Positions 9,043 to 18,621 are shown, counted from the first letter of the stretch. The stretch: DNA of 64,000 bases from Saprospiraceae bacterium (GCA_020628095.1 JAHDFP010000020.1:1-64000), one strand, 5' to 3'. A program made the numbers and translations. The notes: generated by a model from the sequence alone, not told the origin.

Positions 9043-11529
9043 ATGTTCGATTCCTCCATTGCTTTTCTTCTTTTTTTGCTTTTACCACTTTCTATAATGT
9101 CACAGCAAATAGATGGTAAAGTAATAGATGAAAGTGGTTCTCCTCTTCCGTATGTAAACATCCACATCAAAGATTCCTCAGTCGGCACGACAACTAACTT
9201 ATCAGGTGAGTTTGTACTCAAATCACAAAACGAAAGTGTAACACTAATCTTTCAATACGTGGGTTACAAAACAATCGAAAAAGTCATCGACCTAGACCAA
9301 TCCGTAATTACATTGGATATACAGATGACACCTGAAATATACGAAACTGGCATCATCAGTATTTCCGCTAATGCGGAAGACCCTGCTTATGCAATTATAA
9401 GACAAGCTCAGGCCAAGAGAAAAGAATATTTATCCAGAATGTCCAATTATACCTGCGACGCTTATGTACGAGGGTTAAATAAAGTATTAGATGCTCCAGA
9501 AAAAATATTAGGCCAAGATATAGGCGATATGGATGGCAATCTGGACTCCACAAGACAAGGAATTGTCTATCTATCAGAATCCGTCTCTAAGTTATATGTG
9601 TTAGACGGGTCAAGTAAAGAGGTCTTATACAGCTCTAAAGTCAGTGGTAATGATCAAGGTTATAGTTTCAACAGTGCTCAGGAAATGGAATTTAATTTTT
9701 ATGAGAAGACATTAGATCTTAATAGAAAAATAATATCACCTATAGCCCCGTCAGCACTACGCTATTATAATTATGAACTCATCGGTACAAAATACGAATC
9801 CGATGGTCAACTTGTCAACAAAATAAAAGTAATTCCCAAAAGTGATTATTCACCAACCTTGTATGGTCATATCTTCATCAATGAAGACCTATGGAATATC
9901 CATAGTTTAGAATTAGGTGTCACTGCCCAGGCCACCCAAATTCCCTTTATTGACTCTTTGACATTTCAGCAAATATTTATCCCATTAGATGAAGATCGCT
10001 GGATGCCTATGTCCAATGTTATAAGATTTAAAATGGGCGCCTTGGGTTTCAAAGTGGGAGGAAATTTTGCTTGCGTGTACTCTAATTATGAGCTGGATAA
10101 TACCGATCCTGACATATTTAATAAAGAAGTATTTGTCCTAGAGAAAGAGGCCAACCAGCGCACCGAAAAATATTGGGACTCACTCAGGCCGATACCTTTG
10201 ACAATAGAAGAAAAAATAGACTATCACAGGAAAGACAGTATACGCATAGTAAGAGAAAGTCCAGAATATCTTGACTCCATAGATAGAGCAAAAAATAAGC
10301 TGAAATGGGATAGCTTTATTCTAGGTCACACATTTCAGAATTCTAAGAAAAGAACGACGCTATCCTATAAATCTCCACTTAATGTTCAAGTCAATACGAT
10401 ACAAGGTTGGGTTTTCAATCCAGAATTATCATGGAGAAAGCGATATGACAAAAATGGCAATCGCTTCCTATCCATCCAGGGCAAAGTAGATTATGGTCTA
10501 TCCGAAAAAGTAATCCGACCAAATCTTGGTATAACATATAGAGCGGATCGAATCAACAATTTAAGTTTCTACATAAGTGGCGGAAGGCAATTAGTCCAGT
10601 ACAATAGAAATCAACCCATCAGCAATACTCTCAACACTTTACTTACACATACGATCAGAAGAAATTACCTCAAGGCTTATGATCTGAAATATTTCAGTGT
10701 TAAGGTTAATCGTTACTTGAGCAACGCACTATATGGTAACCTATCTGTGGCATACGAAGATCGGACCGCTGTAACTAACAATTATAATGGAGGCTTATTC
10801 TATAAAGACTCCAGAGAATTTACAAGTAATAATCCACTAAATAGTAGTAGTGACGAATTAGCATTTTCTAATAATAAAGCCGTAATAATCTTGGCCGCGC
10901 TAAGGATCAGATTAGGATCAGAAATCTGGTCCTACCCCGACCAAAAATTTAGGACGAGATCAGATTGGCCAACTCTCTGGTTAGGTTATAAAAAAGCCAT
11001 ACCGCTGCATAGTATAGGTCCTGATTATGATCTGATCTATGCCTCTTTATCCAAAACCTATAGTCTCGGCACCATAGGAAACTTTTCGTTTTATAGTTCC
11101 GGTGGCAAATTCATTAGAAACAAAAACATACCATTTACAGACTACGTACATTTCTTAGTAAACGAAACACATATTGGCAATCCGTTCAAGTATAGAAACT
11201 CCTTTATGCTCTTACCATACTACTCGCATAGTACTAATGACGCATATATACATGCTCATTTCCAGCATCATTTTAATGGATTTTTCTTGAGTCGTATCCC
11301 ATTAATCAGAAATCTTAAGTGGCATCTCGTCGGCGGAGTCAAATATCTGAACGCCACAGAACGACCAAGTTATTCTGAAATTCATCTAGGAATAGATAAC
11401 ATTGGCTTTCATATTATCAGACCATTGCGTGTAGATTTTGTTTGGGTGCAAGATGGGTGTGATGGAAATATAGATTGTGTTACGAAGAGTGGATTTGGGG
11501 TAGTGGTTGGGGTTAAGGCGGTATTATAA
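9043..11529 (+). CDS. DUF5686 / carboxypeptidase-like regulatory domain outer-membrane protein
   Basis: An 828-residue protein with a signal peptide (about 1-20). A carboxypeptidase regulatory-like beta-sandwich follows at about 21-95 (GKVIDESGSPLPYVNI, GTTTNLSGEF, VGYKTIEK). The remaining 700 residues match the DUF5686 pattern and end in strands that suggest an outer-membrane beta-barrel. The N-terminal domain resembles that of TonB-dependent receptors, but I see no plug domain, so this is not a SusC protein. It lies 110 bases downstream of the adhesin operon and could be transcribed alone. Its molecular role is not known. Confidence 0.85.
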   Translation: MFDSSIAFLLFLLLPLSIMSQQIDGKVIDESGSPLPYVNIHIKDSSVGTTTNLSGEFVLKSQNESVTLIFQYVGYKTIEKVIDLDQSVITLDIQMTPEIYETGIISISANAEDPAYAIIRQAQAKRKEYLSRMSNYTCDAYVRGLNKVLDAPEKILGQDIGDMDGNLDSTRQGIVYLSESVSKLYVLDGSSKEVLYSSKVSGNDQGYSFNSAQEMEFNFYEKTLDLNRKIISPIAPSALRYYNYELIGTKYESDGQLVNKIKVIPKSDYSPTLYGHIFINEDLWNIHSLELGVTAQATQIPFIDSLTFQQIFIPLDEDRWMPMSNVIRFKMGALGFKVGGNFACVYSNYELDNTDPDIFNKEVFVLEKEANQRTEKYWDSLRPIPLTIEEKIDYHRKDSIRIVRESPEYLDSIDRAKNKLKWDSFILGHTFQNSKKRTTLSYKSPLNVQVNTIQGWVFNPELSWRKRYDKNGNRFLSIQGKVDYGLSEKVIRPNLGITYRADRINNLSFYISGGRQLVQYNRNQPISNTLNTLLTHTIRRNYLKAYDLKYFSVKVNRYLSNALYGNLSVAYEDRTAVTNNYNGGLFYKDSREFTSNNPLNSSSDELAFSNNKAVIILAALRIRLGSEIWSYPDQKFRTRSDWPTLWLGYKKAIPLHSIGPDYDLIYASLSKTYSLGTIGNFSFYSSGGKFIRNKNIPFTDYVHFLVNETHIGNPFKYRNSFMLLPYYSHSTNDAYIHAHFQHHFNGFFLSRIPLIRNLKWHLVGGVKYLNATERPSYSEIHLGIDNIGFHIIRPLRVDFVWVQDGCDGNIDCVTKSGFGVVVGVKAVL

Positions 11530-11548
11530 TTATTAGAGGTAATTAATA

Positions 11549-11590
11549 TTGAAATACTCAAGAATCACAATAGACTCTTGAGCATTTCAA
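11549..11590. terminator. Bidirectional terminator between convergent genes
   Basis: An inverted repeat with arms TTGAAATACTCAAGA and TCTTGAGCATTTCAA pairs over 15 positions with one mismatch around a 12-base loop. It sits in the 69-base gap between the DUF5686 gene and the convergent lipoprotein gene. The flanks are AT-rich, but there is no long uninterrupted T run, so efficiency is uncertain. Confidence 0.55.
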
Positions 11591-11598
11591 TTTATGTT

Positions 11599-12162
11599 TT
11601 AGTTACAAGCTGAATAAGCTGATGTTGCTAAGATTGTTTCTTCGAAAGCTGAACACTGCACGTTATTATAATAATCCGCTAAACTCTGACCGTTAAAAGG
11701 AGCAGACTGCACTGGTGTATTTAGTGCGTCAATATGGTCACAAAACGCGTCTGTTGCAGCATCTAAATTAGTCTGATTAGGATTAGTAACATAATTACGG
11801 ATAGCTGCATTTAATGCACAATAAGTAATATTCTCTCCTGCTGCTCCTGGAGGCAATGGATTTTGAGAACAATCGATTCCAAAACCCGGTCCATTACAAT
11901 CGTCAGCAGCTGTTATAAGAAATCGGAATGAATCCCAGAGAGATCTGCTGGATTGACCTGGTCTTCCATTATTATCTATTGTTAGATAATAATTAACTTG
12001 TCTTAATATATCAGCTGTTTGACAACAACCTATCGTTCTTGATTCCAATTCGACATTATCTATTTCAGTTTTTGTTAAACTTTGAGCTTCTTCGCTATCA
12101 CTAGAACAAGCCACCATAAATGTCAATAACCCAAACACAAATAAAAATTTATACAATTTCAT
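11599..12162 (-). CDS. Putative lipoprotein of unknown function
   Basis: A 187-residue protein with a lipoprotein signal: hydrophobic residues 5-17 and Cys19 in VACSSDSEE, the acidic residues after the cysteine being typical of Bacteroidota lipoproteins. The mature part has several cysteines, including an adjacent pair (GCCQT), and an asparagine/alanine-rich C-terminal half. I do not recognise a family. It lies downstream of the sigma/CHAT cassette on the same strand, separated by 213 bases with a hairpin, so it may be a separate unit or a target of that sigma factor. Confidence 0.75.
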   Translation of the reverse strand: MKLYKFLFVFGLLTFMVACSSDSEEAQSLTKTEIDNVELESRTIGCCQTADILRQVNYYLTIDNNGRPGQSSRSLWDSFRFLITAADDCNGPGFGIDCSQNPLPPGAAGENITYCALNAAIRNYVTNPNQTNLDAATDAFCDHIDALNTPVQSAPFNGQSLADYYNNVQCSAFEETILATSAYSACN

Positions 12163-12192
12163 TATTATTTATTTTGATTTAAAAAAAGAGCT

Positions 12193-12224
12193 CCAGTAAG
12201 GTTTTCTTTAAAATTACTTACTGG
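12193..12224 (-). other. Perfect 8-bp hairpin in the leader of the lipoprotein gene
   Basis: The arms CCAGTAAG and CTTACTGG pair perfectly around a 16-base AT-rich loop. On the minus strand the structure is followed, after AGCTC, by seven Ts. It lies between the anti-sigma-like gene and the lipoprotein gene, so it could be the terminator of the sigma cassette or a structured 5' leader. The gap between stem and T run makes a standard terminator uncertain. Confidence 0.35.
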
Positions 12225-12375
12225 TAAGAGATGAGATAAAAATGTGAAGACGTCTAATTTTTCTCACGCACAAATAGTCATTTGATAAATCAAAAGGTAA
12301 ACAGGCAAACCAAGTTGCAATGAAAAGTTCAATGTTTTCCACCAATCGCGGAAAGGATATAAACAAAACAAACTT

Positions 12376-13131
12376 CTATAAATCGTCAGTTAGCCTCTTG
12401 GAAAGATTATAATAAAGGTGAGATGGATTTGTGGTAATTTGAGTTAGCAATTTCTTACAGGAGCCAGCATCACTTCTTTGCAAATATGACAAGGTCAGAT
12501 ACCATTGTGCATTCTCCCTGATCCTCTTGTTCTTGGATTCCAATAATTCCAATAGTATTGCTTCTGCTTTTTGATGTAAATCAAGATTCATAAGACATTG
12601 CGTCTTGTACATCTGGATATCATCATTTTGTTCAATACCTTCCAAGGTTGATAGGGCTTCTTTATAGTTCTGATCTTCATATAAGAACAATGCACGCGTT
12701 AGTGGTGTTTCTTTGATCTCATTATTACCCCGTTGAGATTCTGGTGTATCATAAGGTTTATAATATTGTGCATATAGGCGACTGTAATCTTGTTTTTCCG
12801 ATTTAGGTGACATAATAAAAATGCCTACTGCAGCAAGTGTCATTACTACTAAAGTCAAAACGACCCATGACTTGCTTTTGGTTTTGTTATGTTCTTGATG
12901 CAGGCTAGTGCTTTTGTGTTCTAATTCAGCTTTGGCTTCATGCATTAGCTGTGTAAGATCATCACGTCGAGAATCCAAGACCTCCTGAAAAACTATCGCC
13001 TGAAGTTTTACTTCTGCTCTGAAATTTTCATCGGCAAGTTCTTCTTCAAATTTTTCAGCCTCCCTTGCTGATAATTCGTTCCTAAAATATTTATGTATTA
13101 GCAATAACGATTCCTCATTGAGCTCTTGCAT
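12376..13131 (-). CDS. Anti-sigma-factor-like single-pass membrane protein with TPR-like periplasmic domain
   Basis: A 251-residue protein. Residues 1-85 are charged and helical (YFRNELSAREAEKFEEELA), like the N-terminal region of Bacteroidota anti-sigma or zf-HC2-like proteins without the zinc cysteines. Residues 89-108 are one transmembrane helix. Residues 110-251 contain TPR-like helical pairs (ALFLYEDQNYKEALSTLEGI, MNLDLHQKAEAILLEL). The start overlaps the end of the ECF sigma gene by 17 bases, the usual sigma/anti-sigma arrangement. The N-terminus is predicted cytoplasmic and the TPR-like part periplasmic. The anti-sigma role rests on architecture and neighbourhood, not on a recognised domain. 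Confidence 0.7.
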   Translation of the reverse strand: MQELNEESLLLIHKYFRNELSAREAEKFEEELADENFRAEVKLQAIVFQEVLDSRRDDLTQLMHEAKAELEHKSTSLHQEHNKTKSKSWVVLTLVVMTLAAVGIFIMSPKSEKQDYSRLYAQYYKPYDTPESQRGNNEIKETPLTRALFLYEDQNYKEALSTLEGIEQNDDIQMYKTQCLMNLDLHQKAEAILLELLESKNKRIRENAQWYLTLSYLQRSDAGSCKKLLTQITTNPSHLYYNLSKRLTDDL

Positions 13132-13681
13132 TTGTCCCAGATTTAATATTGTACATTAATGTCTTGAAACACCGACTCTTTAATGTCTTAGCCACATCGC
13201 CGCTAGATAGATTTAGATAAAGTGCGATTTCTTTCATTGTCAAGCCATCTATATAATATGCCCTTATTATCTGCTGACAACGCTCGCTTAATTTAGAAAG
13301 TTGGTGTTTCGTTTTTCTTAGTAATAGTTGGTTATCCTCTTCAGACACTCTATAGTCATCATAGGAATGCAGATGTAAACGTATCTGGTCAATTCTTTTC
13401 TCTATTTTAAGTTTACTTTCTTTCTCTCTTAGTACCAGATTAATACATGTTCCTATTAGATAATTTTTTAATGACTTAATCTCATTTACTTTTCCTGCAA
13501 CGATAGATTCGTAAAGTATTATGATGGATTCGTTATAATAGCCTTCTATATCGCCTGCAGGGCACATATTTTTGCTGGCAACTACTCTGAGCACATCGTC
13601 ATGATGCTTAATATAGATTTCTTTTAACGGCGAATTATCTCCTGCTAAAAAACTCTTTCGGTATGGTTCTAAACTAGTCAC
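13115..13681 (-). CDS. RNA polymerase ECF-type sigma factor
   Basis: A 188-residue sigma-70 family protein. The region 2-like segment is at about residues 20-95. The region 4 helix-turn-helix is at about 130-180 (LSERCQQIIRAYYIDGLTMK, EIALYLNLSSGDVAKTLKSR), which binds the -35 element. The length and lack of regions 1 and 3 fit the ECF class. It is the third gene of a minus-strand run: T9SS cargo, CHAT protein, sigma factor, anti-sigma-like protein. It begins 53 bases after the CHAT stop. It probably directs transcription of its own cassette and other envelope genes, held inactive by the overlapping membrane protein. Confidence 0.85.
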   Translation of the reverse strand: MTSLEPYRKSFLAGDNSPLKEIYIKHHDDVLRVVASKNMCPAGDIEGYYNESIIILYESIVAGKVNEIKSLKNYLIGTCINLVLREKESKLKIEKRIDQIRLHLHSYDDYRVSEEDNQLLLRKTKHQLSKLSERCQQIIRAYYIDGLTMKEIALYLNLSSGDVAKTLKSRCFKTLMYNIKSGTNARAQ

Positions 13682-13734
13682 GGGATTGCAGTTGGGTGCA
13701 AAACTTTCAGAAGATCTTTATTTATATGAGTATA

Positions 13735-16536
13735 TCATTTTCTAATCCTTCCTATAAGATACAATAATAGAGCTACCCCCACAAGGATCAAAAAGCCCAA
13801 TACCAAATTATTGCTTGTATTCCAAATAGGCGAGCAATCTCCAATAATAATAAAACCTGCCCAGTAATATGGATGCTCCCTATCAGAGCTTACAGAATTT
13901 CTATATTGTATTTTGGCATTTCTCAGCGCTTGATCTTTAGTGAAACCTTCTTTGAGGTTTTGATAAAAATATTCCATAAGATCAGATGTAGCGCAATCGT
14001 CTACTGGCCATAAGCTTACTAACGTACTCTTAGCACCAGCGTGAAAAAATCCTTTAGAAAGAGACATTGACCCTTCTCCTTTGACTATTTCGCCGAACCC
14101 CGTCTCACAGGCACTTAGCACAACCATATCTGCGCTGAAGTCCTTAACCTTTAAGTCCTGATTAGTTAGGAGTGTATCATTGAAATAGATTCGACTATAA
14201 TCCGAATTTTGCTCATCAAGACAAGCATGAGTTGCTAAATGCAGAATCTTGGTCTGGCTTGCCACTGGTAGCAGGTTACTTAAACCATCATGTGTACTTG
14301 ATACGTTATCAGAGTCAATAATCTCCATAATAGAGCGTATCTCCTTTTTGGCACATTTTAGATTAGAAGGAGATATATCAAAACAGGATCTATCAGAAGC
14401 AAAGGTCTCATCTTGGTTATTATAAGCGTAACCAACAAAATCATATTCTTTCCTTTCTGATTTTCTTGACCTAAGCATATTCCATAATCTTGCTGAGTAC
14501 TGATATTGGATATTATAAGTGTCCATTAGATATTCTCCATTATCATCTTGCAAGACTTCGAATGGCAAATTATTAAGAAAATCATCGGCAACAACAACAA
14601 TGTCCTTAGCATTAGGATATTGCCTTTGGAGTTCGGACATTTTTAGTAGAGAGAATAGTTGATTAGCCAAAGAATCATCCGTGGTACTTCCATTCTGACT
14701 AATTGATTGATAATATCTCAGAGACAACGACTTTAAAGAATCTACATTTTCAATTTCTTCTATCTGCAGATTATGGGAAGAAACATAAGCCACGTAAGCT
14801 TTTTCTTCGCCGATAAAATATTCAATGACAACAGAACCTTTATCTAATTTTGATTGGATAGATGACAAACTAACCGGCTCCAGATTATATTTCATATTAT
14901 AATACTCTGGATAGTTTTTCTCCATATCGCTCATATACTTGTCCAACTCTAATTGAAATTTATTCTTTTGAATAATCAATTGGCCTAGTACGGTAGAGTC
15001 AATATTTTCATTTTGGGTTATTGTTCTTATTTGTCCATTACAATAAGCAATTTCAGATTTTAACACTTTACCTTTTTGTATTAGAGTATCACTAAGATTG
15101 GCAAAGCCAGCAAAATCATTTTCGTTTATATCTTGAATAAGTAAATTAGACTTATTCTCTTCCATTAACTCATATACTTTAGCATAACTCAAATGAGTCA
15201 TGTTAAAACCTATTAAGTCCTCAAATATTCTTTGATTTTCATTTGCCCAATAATCTTTTGTAGAAGCTGTAGAATTTTCAATTCTTAAATATTTAATCAT
15301 TCCAAGTATGGCATCCAAGGATTTTAATACTTTATCAGAATTCCCTTTAGTGGAATAAATATTCATTAACTTTTTTTGCAACCTAATCGATGCAGCTTTA
15401 TTTTGAATCTTAGAATAGTCATAGTCAGTATATACGTATCCTAATTTACTTAGTGCCGACTCATAAGTCAATATGGCTTCTTCAAAAGAATTTTGTTCCG
15501 AATAAACATCTCCTTTAAATTCAAGAATTTGGCCTATTCTTAAATCCAGACTAACGTCAGGTAATTTGGCATTTTTTAATATAGATATGCTTTCGTCCGC
15601 TAATTTTATAATACTGCTGTCAACACTAAACTGATTATCATATTGCAATCTTGCTAAACAAAATTTGTACTTACTCGTAATTATTAAACTGTCCTTTCCG
15701 TAGTTTTTTGACTCGATCAAATTCAAATATGGTCCCACTTGTTCTTTTTGCCCGGAGTCCAATAAAATTTCAATCATAGATATCCACAGATTAGCAAGTT
15801 CGTTGTTATAATCGCTTTTGTAGAAATGCATTAGATATCCTTCTGCTAATTTTAAATGATGCAAAGATTTAGCATTACTCTTCTGCTTTTTATAAACCAA
15901 AGCAAACAGATGATGTGTATAATATTTCTGAAAGTAATCGTCAACCTTTTCTTCATAATCTAAAGACAAATTATATTTCAAATAATCTATAGCCTTGGAA
16001 TAATCACCTAAGGAGATGTAGGAATTAGCAATTTTATTAAGCAACTGTGATTTAGTAAAAAAAGAGCAACCTTTACATTGGTCTAACCCCAACCTTGAAT
16101 ATTCTATAGCTTCTTTATAAAGTTTCTTTTTTCGGCTTACATCATTGAGTCGATTATATATGTGCGTATAATATTGGTGTCCTTCGTCCAAATTTTTGTT
16201 CGCAACATGCAAGGATTTTTCAGTAGTCTTTTCATGATTTATCGGATCATTACTATACGAATAAACAGTTGATAATACCAGCAAGCAGTAAACTTGCTTT
16301 TCCCAATTTCTAGAAATGCCTGCTAGGTTTTCAGCCTCCTTGATCCAAAGAATATTATCATCAAAGGGACCATCAGCTTTCCAATTTTTGTCTGATAGGA
16401 TTAGTAGTGAGTCTATTCGATAACTTAAGGATAAAGAATCTGAGACATTTTGTTGAGCGGACAAGAAAAGGCATTCAAAAAAAAACACTAGAATAAAGAA
16501 GCTTTTGCTAGTCCACTCAAATAAAAAGTTATTCAA
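13735..16536 (-). CDS. Exported TPR-CHAT (caspase-like) protein with C-terminal membrane anchor
   Basis: A 933-residue protein. Residues 1-28 are a signal peptide. TPR-like helical repeats fill about 65-440 (YSRLGLDQCK, LGDYSKAIDYLKYNLSL, QNSFEEAILTYESAL). A CHAT domain covers about 640-900 with the caspase-type dyad His770 (HLATH) and Cys810 (VVLSACETG), followed by GAKSTLVSLWPVDD and HPYYWAGF. Residues 910-929 are a transmembrane helix followed by a basic tail (RIRK). With the signal peptide this puts the protease-like domain in the periplasm, anchored in the inner membrane. Known CHAT proteases (TPR-CHAT of gRAMP systems, separase relatives) are cytoplasmic. It lies five bases after a T9SS cargo gene. 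Substrates are unknown; both catalytic residues are intact. Confidence 0.87.
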   Translation of the reverse strand: MNNFLFEWTSKSFFILVFFFECLFLSAQQNVSDSLSLSYRIDSLLILSDKNWKADGPFDDNILWIKEAENLAGISRNWEKQVYCLLVLSTVYSYSNDPINHEKTTEKSLHVANKNLDEGHQYYTHIYNRLNDVSRKKKLYKEAIEYSRLGLDQCKGCSFFTKSQLLNKIANSYISLGDYSKAIDYLKYNLSLDYEEKVDDYFQKYYTHHLFALVYKKQKSNAKSLHHLKLAEGYLMHFYKSDYNNELANLWISMIEILLDSGQKEQVGPYLNLIESKNYGKDSLIITSKYKFCLARLQYDNQFSVDSSIIKLADESISILKNAKLPDVSLDLRIGQILEFKGDVYSEQNSFEEAILTYESALSKLGYVYTDYDYSKIQNKAASIRLQKKLMNIYSTKGNSDKVLKSLDAILGMIKYLRIENSTASTKDYWANENQRIFEDLIGFNMTHLSYAKVYELMEENKSNLLIQDINENDFAGFANLSDTLIQKGKVLKSEIAYCNGQIRTITQNENIDSTVLGQLIIQKNKFQLELDKYMSDMEKNYPEYYNMKYNLEPVSLSSIQSKLDKGSVVIEYFIGEEKAYVAYVSSHNLQIEEIENVDSLKSLSLRYYQSISQNGSTTDDSLANQLFSLLKMSELQRQYPNAKDIVVVADDFLNNLPFEVLQDDNGEYLMDTYNIQYQYSARLWNMLRSRKSERKEYDFVGYAYNNQDETFASDRSCFDISPSNLKCAKKEIRSIMEIIDSDNVSSTHDGLSNLLPVASQTKILHLATHACLDEQNSDYSRIYFNDTLLTNQDLKVKDFSADMVVLSACETGFGEIVKGEGSMSLSKGFFHAGAKSTLVSLWPVDDCATSDLMEYFYQNLKEGFTKDQALRNAKIQYRNSVSSDREHPYYWAGFIIIGDCSPIWNTSNNLVLGFLILVGVALLLYLIGRIRK

Positions 16537-16541
16537 TCTCC

Positions 16542-17291
16542 TTAGATTTTTAAGAACTTCATTTTAGAAATTATAATATCATCACTCGATATAACTAATA
16601 TATTAATTCCAGAAGGAACATTACTTATATCTCTTATTAGTTTACGAGTTACATCCTTTGAAATCTTGATTGATTTTAACTGCTTTCCCGTTATTGAAAA
16701 TATTTTAACCTCCTCACCTCCATTTAAATTATTAATATAAATATAATCGGCAACAGGATTAGGATTAACATTCGGGACATTTTGGCTTATTTCATTCTCG
16801 CTATAATATCTTCCAGACGAAAAATCGGAAGAATCACCACTTATGCCTCCACAAGAAACAGTAAATGTGTGAAAGCCTCTATTCAGCTTACCCATCCCTG
16901 GTACAACAAAATATACACTCTCTTCTCTAAAGTAGTCTCCATCTGAACAATTAGAGGGATCTGTATCGAAACATATCCTATATCTTTTGGTATATATATA
17001 GCAATAATCATAATAAGGATTAATAGTTTCTATCCAAGTAGAATCAGGATCACTTGAAAAAGTTGTTATTGTAGAATTTTCTGCAGTTACATCTAAATAT
17101 TGCAAACTCAGTGGATCTAAACGTTCACAAACTTGAAAAGATATATCTAAATCAAAACAAGATGTCCTCGGTGCGTCCCCGTTTGATTGACCATCTACTT
17201 CGTTTACATTTTTTACATTTAATCCTTGTGAATGAATCGATTGCGCAATTAGAAAAAGTGGGAGTATGAAAAATAGTTTTAATAATTTCAT
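16542..17291 (-). CDS. Secreted protein with T9SS type A sorting domain
   Basis: A 249-residue protein with a signal peptide (1-21). The central part is cysteine-containing and of no recognised family. The C-terminus (about 175-249) matches a type A sorting domain: NPNPVADYIYINN, VKIFSITGKQLKSI, and a final strand with basic residues (ISKMKFLKI). Such tails are removed on export through the type IX system. It is the first gene of the CHAT/sigma operon, with only five bases before the CHAT gene, so the two are almost certainly co-transcribed. It could be a ligand, effector or protease target of the CHAT protein; that is inference. Confidence 0.78.
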   Translation of the reverse strand: MKLLKLFFILPLFLIAQSIHSQGLNVKNVNEVDGQSNGDAPRTSCFDLDISFQVCERLDPLSLQYLDVTAENSTITTFSSDPDSTWIETINPYYDYCYIYTKRYRICFDTDPSNCSDGDYFREESVYFVVPGMGKLNRGFHTFTVSCGGISGDSSDFSSGRYYSENEISQNVPNVNPNPVADYIYINNLNGGEEVKIFSITGKQLKSIKISKDVTRKLIRDISNVPSGINILVISSDDIIISKMKFLKI

Positions 17292-17399
17292 GATAATAGG
17301 GTTTTAATATATTAATAAGTACCCCATAGTCATTATACAAAGTTGCTAGGTAAACAAAATTTAAAAAAAACTTTTTCCTGACCCTTCACTTATAGCTTC

Positions 17400-17867
17400 C
17401 TACATCTCAGGCAAAGGCAAATTCCTCACAAAAGCTGTCTCAAAAGATATCGTAGTATTAGTACCTTCTACGCCTTTGATAGGTTGTATTTTTTCATAGA
17501 TAATATCTCTGAGGTGTCTATTATTGATAGCATAGATACGGACCATGAGAGCGTAACGACCTGAGATGTTAACACATTCTACGATTTCTGGTATTAATGC
17601 CAGTTTTTGTACGACGTCATTAATAAATTTTGAATTCTCCAACATAATCTGAGTATAGGCCGCGGTTTGGTAACCTAACTTCCAGGGATCTATACGAAAA
17701 GTGGCTTTTTGGAGGATTCCCTTCTCCTTTAATTTCTTGATTCTCTGATGTATGAAGGTATTAGAGACCTTCAGTTTTTCGGCTAAAGAGGTCAGCGGAA
17801 TCTTAGCGTCTAATGTCAATTCGTTAATGATTCTGCTGTCAAATGGGTCAAGTTTTATTTTTTCCAT
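17400..17867 (-). CDS. Lrp/AsnC family transcriptional regulator
   Basis: A 155-residue regulator. The N-terminal winged helix (about 8-60; DSRIINELTLDAKIPLTSLA, KVSNTFIHQRIKKLKEKGIL) is the typical AsnC DNA-binding motif. The C-terminal half is an alpha-beta RAM ligand-binding domain (about 70-145; VECVNISGRYALMVRIYA). Such proteins bind amino acids and act as global or local regulators. It is divergent from the MarC-family gene across a 193-base AT-rich gap, so it may regulate that transporter-like gene. Length matches the family. Confidence 0.9.
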   Translation of the reverse strand: MEKIKLDPFDSRIINELTLDAKIPLTSLAEKLKVSNTFIHQRIKKLKEKGILQKATFRIDPWKLGYQTAAYTQIMLENSKFINDVVQKLALIPEIVECVNISGRYALMVRIYAINNRHLRDIIYEKIQPIKGVEGTNTTISFETAFVRNLPLPEM

Positions 17868-18060
17868 TTCCTTAAGAACTCTTGATGTTATATTGACCTA
17901 ATATTAATTATTAATAAGTCATTTTATAATTATTATGTTCCAATATATATCATTTCATCTATTTATGATATTATTTTGCGTTATAATTCATAATTATAAA
18001 AGAGTAAAAAAACCTGAGATACCAAGGATATATTATTAAATAATTTAATAGATAATTGAG

Positions 18061-18621
18061 ATGAATTTTGCAGCAGTATTATCAGTAACGGTTATTCTTT
18101 TTTCTGTCATAGATATGATCGGTAATATTCCCATTATTATCAATATGAAAAAAGAAGGCCTTAAGGTCAATGCATCGACTTCTTCTATCGTATGCGCTGT
18201 GATTATGATTAGCTTTTTGTTTTTTGGATCAGCTATTTTAGGACTTTTTGGTATAGATATACCATCATTCGCCCTAGCTGGTTCTCTTGTGATGTTCTTC
18301 ATAGGTCTGGAGATGATATTGGGTATCCGATTTTTTAAAGAGGACAATATCGAAAATGCATCAGGTAGCATCGTGCCAATAGCTTTCCCATTATTAGCTG
18401 GAGCAGGAACGCTTACGACTATCATATCTCTTAAAGTACAATATGATAACCCCAGTATTATTCTGGGTATACTTATCAATGTAATTATAATCTATATCGT
18501 ACTGAGATCCACTGACTGGCTATCTACTAAAATATCCCCACAGGTATCCAGCACACTGCGAAAAGTATTCGGGATATTACTGTTAGCTATAGCAATCCAA
18601 ATAGTAAGAAACAATATATAG
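18061..18621 (+). CDS. MarC family integral membrane protein
   Basis: A 186-residue protein made of about six hydrophobic segments with MarC-family signatures: VILFSVIDMIGNIPIII near the N-terminus, SFALAGSLVMFFIGLEMILG in the middle, and AFPLLAGAGTLTTIISL later. The family was once proposed to transport amino acids or drugs, and its function remains unsettled. It sits in the inner membrane. It is slightly shorter than many MarC proteins. The divergent Lrp/AsnC gene makes an amino-acid-linked role plausible. Confidence 0.88.
   Translation: MNFAAVLSVTVILFSVIDMIGNIPIIINMKKEGLKVNASTSSIVCAVIMISFLFFGSAILGLFGIDIPSFALAGSLVMFFIGLEMILGIRFFKEDNIENASGSIVPIAFPLLAGAGTLTTIISLKVQYDNPSIILGILINVIIIYIVLRSTDWLSTKISPQVSSTLRKVFGILLLAIAIQIVRNNI

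Noticed and set aside
13735-16536. Craspase/gRAMP-type CHAT (TPR-CHAT) of a type III-E CRISPR system
   Set aside because: There is no CRISPR array, gRAMP or Cas gene, and the protein has a signal peptide and membrane anchor.
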